Positions 36,801 through 45,667 of a DNA stretch of 64,000 bases are shown piece after piece (positions within the stretch are counted from its first letter, which is position 1; each line of letters opens with the position of its first letter). A program made the translations under genes and the position numbers. The notes beneath the pieces are model-generated. The model did not search any database. It was not told the origin of the DNA and saw only the letters and a list, made by a program, of their open reading frames with translations. The DNA comes from Alviniconcha marisindica (Eukaryota > Mollusca > Gastropoda > Provannidae): assembly GCA_018857735.1 (NCBI GenBank), contig JABMCL010000460.1:626501-690500 (forward strand), in the 5' to 3' direction.

Positions 36801-39800
36801 CCAGTATGTGCAGTTGTAATAGTAATAATGCTGAGTGTGGCTCACATTTTAGTGCTTGTCATCTGACGTCAGTTTTGACATTCAGAAACTCTGTGAGCAC
36901 AAAATGTGTATGAATCATAGCAGACTGATGGGGCATTTGGGGCGGTAATGACCTCTGACTTCTGATTGAAGTCTGGTCCAGGTCACAGTTGTAACTGCAG
37001 CAGCGCAGTCTCAGCCCGAACCGAGCCAGGTGCTGGACCAGCCTGGTTCATGGTAACAGCCCCCAGAATACAATGTTCACCTTTTAGCAACTCGTAAGAG
37101 AAGGCCGAACAGCTAGTGGTATAGAAACACATAAGAAAGTGATGTAATAGTCAGTATGATGAATGTAATGGCCAGTATAATGATTGTAATGGTCAGTGTG
37201 ATGAATGTAATGGTCAGTATGATGAATGTGTATGGTCTGTATGATGAATGTAATGGTCAGTATGATGAATGTGGATGGTCTGTATGATGAATGTAATGGT
37301 CAGTATGATGAATGTGGATGGTTAGTATGATGAATGTGATAGTATGATCAATGTAATGGCCAGTATAATGGTTGTAATTGTCAGTTTGATGAATGTAATG
37401 GTCTGTATGATGAATGTAATGGTAAGTATGATGAATGTAGATGATCAGTATGATGAATGTAATGGTCAGTATGATGAATGTAGATGATCAGTATGATGAA
37501 TGTAGATGATCAGTATGATGAATGTAGTGGTCAGTATGATGAATGTAGATGATCAGTATGATGAATGTAGTGGTAAGTATGATGAATGTAGATGATCAGT
37601 ATGATGAATGTAGTGGTCAGTATGATGAATGTAGATGATCAGTATGATGAATGTAGTGGTCAGTATGATGAATGTGGATGGTCCAGAAGGAGGAAGAGTG
37701 TTGATGGTCACCTGCTGCTGGCGATGTGATGGCTCATGTTGTATGGTCACCCTGCCTGCTGCTGGCGATGTGATGGCTCATGTTGTATGGTCACCCTGCC
37801 TGCAGCTGGAGATGTGATGGCTCATGTTGTATGGTCACCCTGCCTGCTGCTGGCGAGGTGATGGCTCATGTTGTATGGTCACCCTGCCTGCTGCTGGCGA
37901 TGTGATGGCTCATGTTGTATGGTCACCCTGCCTGCTGCTGGCGATGTGATGGCTCATGTTGTATGGTCACCCTCCCTGCTGCTGGCGATGTGATGGCTCA
38001 TGTTGTATGGTCACCCACCCTGCTGCTGGCGATGTGATGGCTCATGTTGTATGGTCACCCTGCCTGCTGCTGGCGATGTGATGGCTCATGTTGTATGGTC
38101 ACCCTGCCTGCTGCTGGCGATGTGATGGCTCATGTTGTATGGTCACCCTGCCTGCTGCTGGCGATGTGATGGCTCATGTTGTATGGTCACCCTGCCTGCT
38201 GCTGGCGATGTGATGGCTCATGTTGTATGGTCACCCACCCTGCTGCTGGCGATGTGATGGCTCATGTTGTATGGTCACCCACCCTGCTGCTGGTGATGTG
38301 ATGGCTCATGTTGTATGGTAACCATGCCTGCTGCTGGCGATGTGATGGCTCATGTTGTATGGTCACCCTGCCTGCTGCTGGCAATGTGATGGCTCATGTT
38401 GTATGGTCACCCTGCGTGCTGCTGGCGATGTGATGGCTCATGTTGTATGGTCACCCTGCGTGCTGCTGGAGATGTGATGGCTCATGTTGTATGGTCACCC
38501 TGCCTGCTGCTGGCGATGTGATGGCTCATGTTGTATGGTCACCCACCCTGCTGCTGGCGATGTGATGGCTCATGTTGTATGGTCATCCACCCTGCTGCTG
38601 GCGATGTGATGGTTCATGTTGTATGGTCACCATGCCTGCTGCTGGCGATGTGATGGCTCATGTTGTATGGTCACCCTGCCTGCTGCTGGCGATGTGATGG
38701 CTCATGTTGTATGGTCACCCTGCCTGCTGCTGGAGATGTGATGGCTCATGTTGTATGGTCACCCTGCCTGCTGCTGGAGATGTGATGGCTCATGTTGTAT
38801 GGTCACCCTGCGTGCTGCTGGAGATGTGATGGCTCATGTTGTATGGTCACCCTGCCTGCTGCTGGAGATGTGATAGCTCATGTTGTATGGTCACCCTGCA
38901 TCCTGCTGGCGATGCGATGGCTCATGGTGTTTCGTCACCCTGCATCCTGCTGGAGATGTGATGGCTCATGTTGTATGGTCACCCTGTGTGCTGCTGGAGA
39001 TGTGATGGCTCATGTTGGGTTTGCAGGCCAATACCCTGTGATGGAGCCGGGTGCCGAGTTCTCGTGGCTCAGCTGCACGACGTTCAGCACCACCTATGGC
39101 AACATGAGAGGTTCTTTCACCATGAGGAACCATGAAACGGGTCAGTTGCAGGGGTAGAAAGTAAGACAGGATAATACTTTATTGTCCTGTAAAAGGAAAT
39201 TTGCTTTGAAAGATACCATCAAAGTAACATGTAAAATAAATAAAATTCAAATTAAACCCATGATAATTACAATTACAGCTAAAAACAAGTTAATAACAAC
39301 ATGTGCACACACGTGCGCGCCATGCATGCACTCACATACGAATGCACACATACACACACACACACAAATGTGCAAGTATTTCCATTCGCAGGCATCATCT
39401 GGGTCTGCTCTCAACATGTATGCAACAGAAGCACTTTTTTTACTTCGAATTTGGGCTTCTCGGAGTGCAGCCGTGTTGGTTCATTCTTTACCAGAGAACA
39501 GCAGAAAAGATTGGTTTGTGACGTAAAATACACTGGTGTCACGTACACCAACCTTCTTCATGATGTCACACACTCAAAATGCCAGACAAAAGTGGCAGTG
39601 CTCATGGCCATAACTTTCGTGATTTTTAACAAACCAGGCAATAAATCAGTGGGAAAACTGCTGTGAGTATATGTTATTCCGTTTTCATCAATGGGACTGT
39701 GATGCTTTATCACTTGGTGCCCACATTAACCCATACATGCCCAGATATTTTATTAACACTGAATACCCTGATGCAAAAAAGCCTTCCCGTTTTTGCAAAC

Positions 39801-41346
39801 GGTGGCCTCCTCCAAACAACAACAGGGGGAAGCACTCAACCGCCTCTTCTTTGAATAAAGGTGGTCCATCTTCAGAGGTCCATGTCAGCAGGATGTCAAA
39901 ATTACACACAGCTAAAACAGACTGACAAAACCAGTTATGCGTCCTGAATATGGGACGGTGGGCATAAATGGGTTAAGGAAGTACCATCAACAAACATAAC
40001 AAAGGGGGGGGGGGGGGGATAGCACTGAGCAGATGTCGCTTTTATCATAAGAGAGACGAACATAGAGACCTGCATTTTTCGCTACCATGGGAGTAAACAC
40101 AGTATACGAACTCCACCAAAGGCACATCCTTGAAAAAGGGTGACCCTCAGTGGCTTATACCCCCTATGTCAGCCATACTTGCCGGTGCAGGCGTGCAAGC
40201 CTAAGGCTATTCTATCATCTTTTTGCTTAATGTCCCTAGATGCTAAAGAGCATATTATGGACAAAAAAAGCCGAAGGCAGAACCTGTTGTATTTATATAC
40301 TGATAGCTGTTCCCATTCAAGGCAGAACCTGTTGTATTTATATACTGATAGCTGTTCCCATCCAAGGCAGAACCTGTTGTATTTATATACTGATAGCTGT
40401 TCCCATCCAAGGCAGAACCTGTTGTATTTATATACTGATAGCTGTTCCCATCCAAGGCAGAACCTGTTGTATTTATATACTTTATAGCTGTTCCCATCCA
40501 AGGCAGAACCTGTTGTATTTATATACTGAAAGCTGTTCCCATCCAAGGCAGAACCTGTTGTATTTATATACTGATAGCTGTTCCCATCCAAGGCAGAACC
40601 TGTTGTATTTATATATACTAATAGCTGTTCCCATCCATGCATGCATGCTCCAGACTCTTCCAACCCATATGTTCTGTGGGCGATGGTTGTACCCATTTTT
40701 ATTCTTACTGAAGGAGGCAGTAGAGGCATGGGAAAAAGCAATGGGTTCTGACCTAATAAAAACTATATAAAAAGGCCCCTAAAAGATGCGCATGCTAAAA
40801 AAATAGATTAAATGTGTTATGGTGTTGGGAGTTCACTGTTTAGTTTTATTCAAGATTGGACACAGTCTCCTGATCTCGAAACTTGCTCAACAACATATGA
40901 ACACACATTTACATGACCTGCTAGTTCAATTAAGACATTTGCATAATTCATGCAAGTCTCCTGATCAGGAAACTTGCTCAACATACGAACACACATTTAC
41001 ATGACCTGCTAGTTCAATTAAGACATTTGCATAATTCATGCAAGTCTCCTGATCAGGAAACTTGCTTAACATGCGAACACACATTTACATGTCCTGCAAG
41101 TTTGATTAAGACGTGCGTAATTCATGTACACTTTACATTCAGTTCATTTACACATTTCAGCTATGTATAAAATTTGGAAGTAGAGTTTTCCCGGTGGAAT
41201 GTTGATCGTGTTTTCTCATCCCTGGATGCGCAATTTCAGGGGAGGAGCTGGAGATCGTATGCCCCACCTTCCACATGAAGTGTCTGCCCCATAAAGTGGC
41301 AGCAGAACGACGGCAGCAGGTTCTACGGAGGAAGAAAAACTTGTGA
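22149..41346 (+). CDS. FBXO3: F-box only protein 3 (SCF ubiquitin ligase receptor)
   Basis: Substrate receptor of an SCF (SKP1-CUL1-F-box) E3 ubiquitin ligase; the human protein targets, among others, FBXL2. Eleven exons (22149-22252, 26531-26620, 27164-27324, 31622-31739, 32124-32205, 32949-33108, 34188-34272, 35710-35835, 36284-36399, 39027-39140, 41240-41346) join in phase to a 420-residue frame. Residues ~13-55 are the F-box (LLDLPTEILINIFSHLDYKS); ~100-240 a SUKH/SMI1-KNR4 domain including RCSLQIHNGQ; ~270-395 an ApaG domain with SCTTFSTTYGNM and VCPTFHMKCL. The human protein has 471 residues; this one ends soon after ApaG at AERRQQVLRRKKNL and lacks the long acidic C-terminal tail. Introns span 18 kb and are packed with minisatellites, several built from splice junctions. 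Confidence 0.96.
22430..22480. repeat. (CA)n simple repeat
   Basis: Short CA run with a duplicated CACACACAGTTTA in FBXO3 intron 1. Confidence 0.8.
23008..23199. repeat. Inverted repeat carrying CTGTCGGATG motif
   Basis: CTGTCGGATGGAACACAGGA at 23008 and its reverse complement at 23174-23195 match at 21 of 22 bases, about 145 bp apart. Three further direct occurrences of CTGTYGGAYGYAAC lie at 23345, 23543 and 25446. The function is unknown. Confidence 0.7.
23297..23640. repeat. Diverged ~190-bp duplication in FBXO3 intron 1
   Basis: ATGACTGCAGCA..AAA, ATTTTATCTGTCGGATGTAA, TGGA..ACA..ACTTCC and CACAGCT.ATAAAAT occur twice in the same order (about 23297-23435 and 23475-23640). Divergence is considerable, so it is an old duplication. 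Confidence 0.6.
24078..24083 (-). terminator. Polyadenylation signal of candidate nested gene
   Basis: AATAAA on the minus strand about 80 bp past the stop of the candidate small gene at 24162-25579. Confidence 0.4.
24162..25579 (-). CDS. Candidate two-exon small membrane peptide nested in FBXO3 intron 1
   Basis: Exon 25579-25521 starts with ATG in a good context (GCGGCCATGT) and ends at a strong GTGAGT donor; exon 24210-24162 follows a TTTCTTTTCAG acceptor and ends TGA. Joined in phase they give 35 residues: a hydrophobic start MFTTVLCAYFLFKHGANKER followed by the basic LKRSMLQKGKSKCFS. An AATAAA follows about 80 bp later, and the first exon sits in locally CpG-rich DNA, as a promoter would. 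A different frame of the second exon (AKEVDAPKGQEQVFFMTQQG) also looks protein-like, so the true frame may use another start. I do not recognise the family. Confidence 0.4.
26531..26620 (+). CDS. FBXO3: FBXO3 exon 2 (F-box C-terminal half)
   Basis: Acceptor GTGGTTTCAG, donor GTATGT. It encodes LGQTCQQFRDVSRDELLWKQ then QCKKEFLLE plus two bases, matching the VSRR...D.LWR..CKK pattern of FBXO3. The donor is the first unit of a (GT)n microsatellite. Confidence 0.94.
26621..26760. repeat. FBXO3: (GT)n microsatellite starting at the FBXO3 exon 2 donor
   Basis: GT repeats with CGCGCG and GCATGT interruptions begin directly at the splice donor (GTATGTGCATGTGTGTG). Reading frames on either strand are artefacts. 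Confidence 0.9.
27164..27324 (+). CDS. FBXO3: FBXO3 exon 3
   Basis: Acceptor TTCTTTTGCAG, donor GTGCGT. It encodes CDGEEGWHKQFRWYHSRFAR, FHSPTVYRTMRRLWDRLEKY and LEENDKVMFDGLR plus one base. The W..LKKYLE segment precedes the SUKH domain in the human protein and keeps the same spacing to it. Confidence 0.94.
28327..29811 (+). CDS. Candidate two-exon AT-hook peptide nested in FBXO3 intron 3
   Basis: A short first exon (28327-28360, MLTLEELERNR plus one base) ends at GTAAGT, and a second exon (29663-29811) follows GATTTCAG. Joined, they give 60 residues containing RNGPRKRGRPQHLPRSHTW, where KRGRP is a typical AT-hook core that binds the minor groove of AT-rich DNA. The upstream DNA (27840-28320) is richer in CpG than the rest of the intron. 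No polyadenylation signal was identified, and the second exon could continue to others. It may be a real nested gene, an alternative FBXO3 exon pair or a transposon remnant. Confidence 0.3.
30550..30890. repeat. Long (GT)n microsatellite, ~340 bp
   Basis: GT repeats with rare TGTATG and TGGTGT interruptions in FBXO3 intron 3. Every long open frame here is low-complexity artefact. Confidence 0.95.
31355..31620 (+). pseudogene. SAP-domain-like ORF fragment (transposon-type)
   Basis: The frame starts MDGGDSEFADFTLPTLKAFL then EARSQNMSGNAYSEIGLEVA. The pattern TLPTLKAFL......SGN is that of a SAP motif (two-helix DNA-binding module), as found at the N-terminus of several transposon-encoded proteins in invertebrates. 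The usual basic second-helix ending is not preserved, and the frame runs into FBXO3 exon 4 (from 31622) in a different phase, so it is most likely a decayed element insertion directly upstream of that exon. Confidence 0.4.
31622..31739 (+). CDS. FBXO3: FBXO3 exon 4 (SUKH domain)
   Basis: Acceptor TTGTGTTGCAG, donor GTGAGG. It encodes PCDYSEIQIAEQKMMCRFPA and DLRCSLQIHNGQQMGNGN plus two bases; LP.D.R.S..IHNGQ is the SUKH core in FBXO3. Protein length between exons 3 and 4 matches human FBXO3 exactly. Confidence 0.95.
31985..32120 (+). repeat. FBXO3: 36-bp tandem repeat abutting the FBXO3 exon 5 acceptor
   Basis: About four units of AAGCTTGTGATTTTGGTATA then TAAAATGCATTTGAGT. The last unit departs from consensus only at GATTTTGGTTTCAG, so its pyrimidine tract becomes the real acceptor. 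Confidence 0.9.
32124..32205 (+). CDS. FBXO3: FBXO3 exon 5
   Basis: Acceptor TTTGGTTTCAG, donor GTAAGG. It encodes VYGCMAISTYYRSEGLLDAA SMARLYD (given here as two blocks), matching the LLGSMALSNHYRSEDLLD region of human FBXO3. Confidence 0.95.
32388..32505 (-). mobile_element. SINE fragment in FBXO3 intron 5
   Basis: GAAGTGGTGTACTTACAG, CATGGCTGGTGCC and TTCTGTGTACACCA are the reverse complement of the body of the tRNA-derived SINE at 10389-10866, with about 80 percent identity by eye. The tRNA-like head is missing. Confidence 0.75.
32665..32775 (+). repeat. Dispersed repeat family C with ATT tail (copy 2)
   Basis: GCTCTACATGTGTATAGAAT, TTTAGGTTAATATGTATC and CTCAGGGCGTTGATGAG, then ATTATTATT, are shared with the inverted copy at 18283-18395. 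Confidence 0.7.
32949..33108 (+). CDS. FBXO3: FBXO3 exon 6
   Basis: Acceptor CTTTTCTCAG, donor GTAAGC. It starts in phase 0 and encodes NDGDLPGCVPLTHCLISRKS, QYIAVSDVSGFTVGEVFYPT and PDQGSCDVDIFIT plus one base. It corresponds to the CLPLTFCIHTGLSQYIAVE region; the nearby longer frame starting at YDWHGEF is in intron. Confidence 0.94.
33475..34187 (+). repeat. FBXO3: ~60-bp minisatellite containing the FBXO3 exon 7 acceptor
   Basis: About eleven units. Each carries GTGAATGTTTATGTGCAAG, GTGTATGTGTA.RCAG and then GCAAGTCA; the true exon 7 junction is GTGTATGTGTACACAG followed by GCAAGTCATACC. So acceptor and first eight exon bases are repeated in most units. Units also contain CAGGTGAATG, a donor-like site. 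Confidence 0.93.
34188..34272 (+). CDS. FBXO3: FBXO3 exon 7
   Basis: Acceptor TGTACACAG, donor GTAGGT. It encodes KSYLEWFTELVESLESNMFP and RIDGRIY plus two bases, matching the TFTDWFTSYVKNV...FPIIRDQIF region. Confidence 0.94.
34730..35709 (+). repeat. FBXO3: 65-bp minisatellite made from the FBXO3 exon 8 5' end
   Basis: Eleven regular units (34989 onward) each contain GCATTGTGCAG then GTTTTATCAGGACCC and GACTGCGTGGCCAG, which is the real exon 8 acceptor plus its first ~35 coding bases. Before about 34985 longer, decayed units extend further into exon-8-like sequence (GAGCCGTGAGTGTTTCACAG), matching exon 8 GAGCCATGACTGTTTCACTG. Long repetitive open frames here are by-products of this array. 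Confidence 0.95.
35710..35835 (+). CDS. FBXO3: FBXO3 exon 8 (start of ApaG domain)
   Basis: Acceptor GCATTGTGCAG, donor GTATGT. It encodes FYQDPDCVARSHDCFTVRAS, TSFMPDLSTIHPPHFFYTYR and I plus two bases. The true exon is recognised as the last unit because only there does the frame continue into the ApaG sequence. Confidence 0.95.
35929..35972. repeat. Short inverted/direct repeat
   Basis: CTTAATCATTAAGGCTGAT occurs twice in tandem, and TTAATCATTAAGGCT pairs with AGCCTTAATCATTAA with one mismatch, so the site can fold. Confidence 0.7.
36284..36399 (+). CDS. FBXO3: FBXO3 exon 9 (ApaG domain)
   Basis: Acceptor TGTTTACAG, donor GTGAGT. It encodes MSMDADANRSQSCQLETRHW, VITDEDGQEEIVDGPGVI plus one base; CQL.SR.W.IT....EEV.GPGVVG is the matching ApaG segment. 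Confidence 0.95.
37140..37690 (+). repeat. 22-bp minisatellite in FBXO3 intron 9
   Basis: About 25 units of GATCAGTATGATGAATGTAG and variants. It runs directly into the 43-bp array. Confidence 0.93.
37690..39018 (+). repeat. FBXO3: 43-bp minisatellite abutting the FBXO3 exon 10 acceptor
   Basis: About 30 units of GATGTGATGGCTCATGTTGT, ATGGTCACCCTGCCTGCTGC, TGGC. The final unit breaks off after GGCTCATGTTG, eight bases before the real GGTTTGCAG acceptor, so the array ends at the splice site without copying it. Confidence 0.95.
39027..39140 (+). CDS. FBXO3: FBXO3 exon 10 (ApaG domain core)
   Basis: Acceptor GGGTTTGCAG, donor GTCAGT. It encodes QYPVMEPGAEFSWLSCTTFS, TTYGNMRGSFTMRNHET plus one base. 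SCTTFSTT.G.M.G.Y is the most conserved ApaG stretch. Confidence 0.95.
40275..40640 (+). repeat. ~46-bp minisatellite in FBXO3 intron 10, eight copies
   Basis: Units of AGCTGTTCCCATCCAAGGCA, GAACCTGTTGTATTTATATA, CTGAT are nearly identical. This array is over 500 bp from any exon, unlike the junction-linked arrays. Confidence 0.95.
40860..41115 (+). repeat. ~85-bp tandem repeat, three copies
   Basis: CAAGTCTCCTGATCAGGAAA, CTTGCTCAAC and ACACATTTACATGACCTGCT recur three times with small deletions in FBXO3 intron 10. Confidence 0.85.
41240..41346 (+). CDS. FBXO3: FBXO3 exon 11 with stop
   Basis: Acceptor GCAATTTCAG. It encodes EELEIVCPTFHMKCLPHKVA and AERRQQVLRRKKNL, then TGA (41344-41346). 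The end of the ApaG fold (IPRFHMACPTF in human) is kept, but the acidic Glu/Asp tail of vertebrate FBXO3 is replaced by a short basic end. Confidence 0.93.
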
Positions 41347-42244
41347 CCATGCCCTCAGGCTCTGTCCATAATGATTGTCATGATAGGCAAAAGGAGTGAA
41401 AAGTTGGTGGATGGGTGTGTGTGGGGGTTGGTTTTTTTTGGGGTGGGTGGGTGTGGGTGAGAGGGTTTGGATGGTTGAGGGGGTGGGGTGGGGTGTCATC
41501 TGGGACTGGCAAGTGCTTTGGTTGGTTCAGCAAGACTCCTTCAAACTTTCCTTCCAGTCTCAACCCTTTGTGAAGACAAGCACAGGTCTGTGTTGCTGCT
41601 TGACAGCCCAGATCCTCTCTCATCTCATTTGTGGCAAGTGTTGCAGGGTATCTTTGTCAGCTGTGTAATGAAAGTAATGACGATTTGACAAAAAATATTG
41701 TTTTGGTTCTTAAAGCACTAGATAATGATTGTATGGCAAATTTACAATTTTGATTTTTGATTTTTGATAATCGATACTGAAATTGTGAAAATCACAGATA
41801 CATGAACTATATGGGGTTCTGGTTATCAGTCCCCTGATGTGTAGATGGCTAGGACATCCCCCCCCCCCCCCCATTTACACATGCATTATCTGACCCCATT
41901 GCTATCTTTTCCATAAATCATAATTGGAAACATTTGTGGTGTTGAACACTTTTAAATCAGCTGACTCAGAAGAATGCACAGAGTAATTGGAAATTGTGGT
42001 GTGGGGGTGGGGGGGGGTGGGGGGGTGGTGTTGAAGTATTGCTGCTGAGCTCTTTTATCCTAAATGAATAATCTTCATAGAACAAGCTTTCAAGTAAAAA
42101 AAAACGACTGTTTGAAGCAGTGCATTTTTCAAGGTGGTGGTGAGTATGGGGGGGGGGAGCCACAAAGCTCATGTATGTATTCTGCACAGTAACTTTAGTG
42201 TGTGATTTTTTTGTGATAATATGTTGGTCAAATGGTCAGTTGTT

Positions 42245-42405
42245 AAGTGTGAAGATTATGTGGTATACGTTTGAAATGTGGAAAGTTTTTTTGTTTGTAA
42301 ATATATGGATAAAGAAGTGTGACAGTGTAAAGATTATGTGGTATACATTTGAGATGTGGAAAGTTTTTTGTTTGTAAATATATGGATAAAGAAGTGTGAC
42401 AGTGC
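42245..42405 (+). repeat. ~78-bp direct duplication x2
   Basis: GTGAAGATTATGTGGTATAC, TGAAATGTGGAAAG, TTTGTTTGTAAATATATGG and ATAAAGAAGTGTGACAGTG occur twice in tandem with few differences. Confidence 0.9.
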
Positions 42406-43229
42406 CTGCTTTCCTGAGGTAGCGGCTTGTTGGTTGAAACAAAATTTTATTCATTCATCGTAATCATAAGCTCAACAAATAAGTACAGGAAACACAAAAG
42501 CAATATGCTTATTTGAGTGTTACCTATAGATAAAATGATAATCACACAGACATTTACGATGGCAAGATGGCAAATTGTTGTCAAAACGTCAGAGGCAACA
42601 AAACCAACAAAGACCAAAATGACAACAAAAAACAAACAAACAAGCAAACAAAACAAAAAGCAAAACAACAACAACAAAACGGGAGGAGGGGGTGGGGGTT
42701 AAAAAAGCAAATAACTAACCAAATGGTCTAGTGATGTTGTCATAATTATTGATCTGAGAGAGAGAGGGAGAGGATTAAAACGTGTACTTCTTCGCTTGTA
42801 TCATAAACAAATTTTGGCAGCTTGTTCATGACGATTCATTGCCACTTCTTTATCATGCATTGATAATTGCATTACAGATCATGCAAGAATTCCTTCACAC
42901 TGCCCCAAGAATATTTTTATTCCTGTAACTTGCCTACCGTGTTGCTCTCAAGGGCAAATTTATTTTGGAATGTCGCTGTGTCATGGTTACGTCTTTCATA
43001 AATGTAGAATTTCTTCTCAGAATGGTGGATTTTCGTCTGTTTTATAAATGGCAGTAAGAATTTTTTTGGTCTGTACGGTGCTGATTTAGCTCAATGTGCA
43101 AGGCAGAGAGTGAGCGTTCACTGGACCTTTCACATAATTATTTGATCCGTCCTTGCTATCAGGATCTGAAGTTACAGGAGCTGATGCAAACTACAGGCGC
43201 TGAATAGTGAAACATGGAACAGGAAGCCC

Positions 43230-43555
43230 ATGCTGTCAATGTTTAACACACACCTTCAAAAACTCTGGAAGCACTGCTCTGGATGTGCTGGAGTGAAGAA
43301 GAATCCTCACAAGTTGCTGGTGTCTTGCAAGATCCGAAATGTTGAGGAGCTTGAGATGCTACCTGCAGGCACAAAGCCAAGGGCATTACACTATCGACAA
43401 TCTTCTCTGAAAGAACAAGAATGGACCATTGTCAATCAGATAAACTTTGGAACTGTTTCAAAGGCAGTGCTGAGGAAACTTCTCAGAGATGGGGTGGAGC
43501 ATACATTGGCTTTTCTGGGCACATAATATGATCTTGAACTGAACAGAACAGATGA
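43230..43555 (+). repeat. Dispersed repeat family B, longest copy with ORF
   Basis: The right half matches 16470-16585 and 17715-17845 (AACTGTTTCAAAGGCAGTGC, GGAAACTTCTCAGAGATGGG). A 98-residue open frame covers this copy and ends [16 protein letters not shown]. Conserved peptide similarity among copies suggests descent from a coding element, but I cannot name it. Confidence 0.5.
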
Positions 43556-44639
43556 AGAAGTGAAGACCACTTAGCTGTCTTCAGTTGAGCAGACCTTTAA
43601 AAAAGATCTTTCTTTTTTTTAACCTTTTAAGATGCAAGCAAGATTCAGGTGTCAAATTCAGTAGCATTTTGTGTACTCTCTTACTTTTTCAACACAACCT
43701 TTTGTGAGAACTTGTCACATATGTTGGGGTGGTGGTGGGGTGGTGGTTAAAGTAAGTTGTGCATTAGGTGCGTATAGTTAGAAGCAGATCTACAGTTTGA
43801 GAAAAGCTTAGACTGTCAGACTGTTCATGTCCCCTACAAAACTGAAATTTAGTAGCTGATTTATTTACTAGGTTATCGGCAGTGTTCTTTAGGATGAATG
43901 TTTATTAAGGCTTATGGTCTTGAAAATGAGCTATTGTTATGTCAGAGAATCATTTAGTATACTTTTATTATGGCACAGCATTTTTTTAGAATGAACTACT
44001 GTTACGACAAAATCTCTTGGTAACTGCAGCAGACTTTCAGAATAAACTATCATGTTGTGTAATTGTATAGAGCTGGCTATTTGCATACAATCTTTTTTTT
44101 TTTTTTTAATGAAGTATTGTTATGATGCAGTATCTTTTATAATGAGCCATGATGTATTTTATCATAATAAGCTCTGTTATGGCATGTAAATTATTTTAAT
44201 GAGCTTTTGTTTGGCACATCTGCTAGAGCCATTGACATTCAAGGGAAAGAACTGCTGTCAACATCCAGCAGATTGGTGAAGGGTCTTACCCCCCCCCCCT
44301 CCCAACTTTTTAACAAGGGCAAGAACTCTGTCTATACTATGACGTTTCATATCAGTGATTTATGTACAAGAAGAATCTTTAAAATAAGTTTTTTTTAATG
44401 GTTCGGTTTCAAATGTAGGCAGCAGTATATTGATTCCAGACCACCACCCTAAAATACATGTTGTTCAGAGGAGCTTGATACCCGCTTTGATCTGAACCTT
44501 CAGGTATCCTTGAATATGAACTTGAGGGTATCTGAAGAGTTGTGCACCTTAAGTGTTGTGTATAGATCAGCTATTTCAGATTTGAGTCCTGTTCTTTTAG
44601 CACTTCATTTTTCCTTGCGGGAATTTCAGGTCACCTTAC

Positions 44640-44926
44640 CTGGGTAAGGCACAGCAGCCGCAAGAGTAGTGCTACCCATTCCTGTGAGTGTGTGTAATAT
44701 GAGTGTGTTCAAACAGTAGTATGGCTGCCAGTGTTTGGGATTTTTAACATGTGCACAGATGTTGATGCATCTGATTGCACACACGGGCTGTGTGGATACT
44801 GTAAGAGAATCTGCAGTGAAAACTGGCTCTGGAAACAATCCCTTGTCACACTGTGGACTCGAACCTGCATCAGTATTGCACCTGGCTTTTTAGTTGGATG
44901 CTCTACCAACCAAGCTATCTCTGGCC
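44640..44926 (-). mobile_element. tRNA-derived SINE (second family)
   Basis: Read on the minus strand the element starts GGCCAGAGATAGCTTGGTTG with an A box, has B box GGTTCGAGTCC (plus 44855-44865), and carries GTGCACATGTTAAAAATCCC downstream, a motif common in tRNA-derived SINE bodies. It cannot fold as a full tRNA. No clear tail is seen. Confidence 0.65.
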
Positions 44927-44989
44927 AATTTTTGGTCTGGTTCTGTTTGTTCAGTTGTCAGAATTCTGGTATGACCCACATACACATCA

Positions 44990-45090
44990 GGTGTGTGTGT
45001 GTGTGTGTGTGTGTGCAATTTTATTGCCAGCGTTGAGTTCCAAGTGTCTGTGTGTGCATGGGTTTGTATGTGTATGGGTTTGTGTGTATC
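44990..45090. repeat. (GT)n and GTGTATGGGTTT repeats
   Basis: A short GT run followed by TGTGTATGGGTTTGT duplications. Confidence 0.75.
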
Positions 45091-45667
45091 TGTGCACATC
45101 ACACATAGGTATATATGCTCATTGTTCCATGTGTTAGGTTTGAACTTGCAATTACGATTTTGTTGCACTGTTCGCATAATTTGTTGTTGAATTTGTCTTT
45201 CCAATAATCATGGGTGCATGCATGTGTGAAGCTCAACAATAAATCTGCATTGACCTTTTAACTTGTTGCCCACATTTTACTTTGTGTTTGTATTCACGCA
45301 TTAGTATTTGTGTGCATATGCATACTTAGGGGAGGGGGTGGGGGGGGGGGGGGTTGCGGAAAATGATGATAGCAAATAGGACAGGCGGGGCTGTACTGAT
45401 TTATTTGTCTTGTATACTTGTTAAATCTGTTTATGTATGGTGGTTGGAGTGTGTGAAATTCGGCCTTGACATAGAGACACATAACAAGTGAATGGAAATC
45501 AATACAATTTGACATCAGTAGAACAGGACACATGATGACAGACCACTGTAATAAAAGACTGTCTGCCTTACCGTCTTTCATTGGCCAGTTTGGCCTAGCA
45601 GTGAGGCAAGCACCAGTGCAACTTCCTGCTTCAGCTCTCCTTTTTCTTCAAAAGTTGTGATTCAGAG

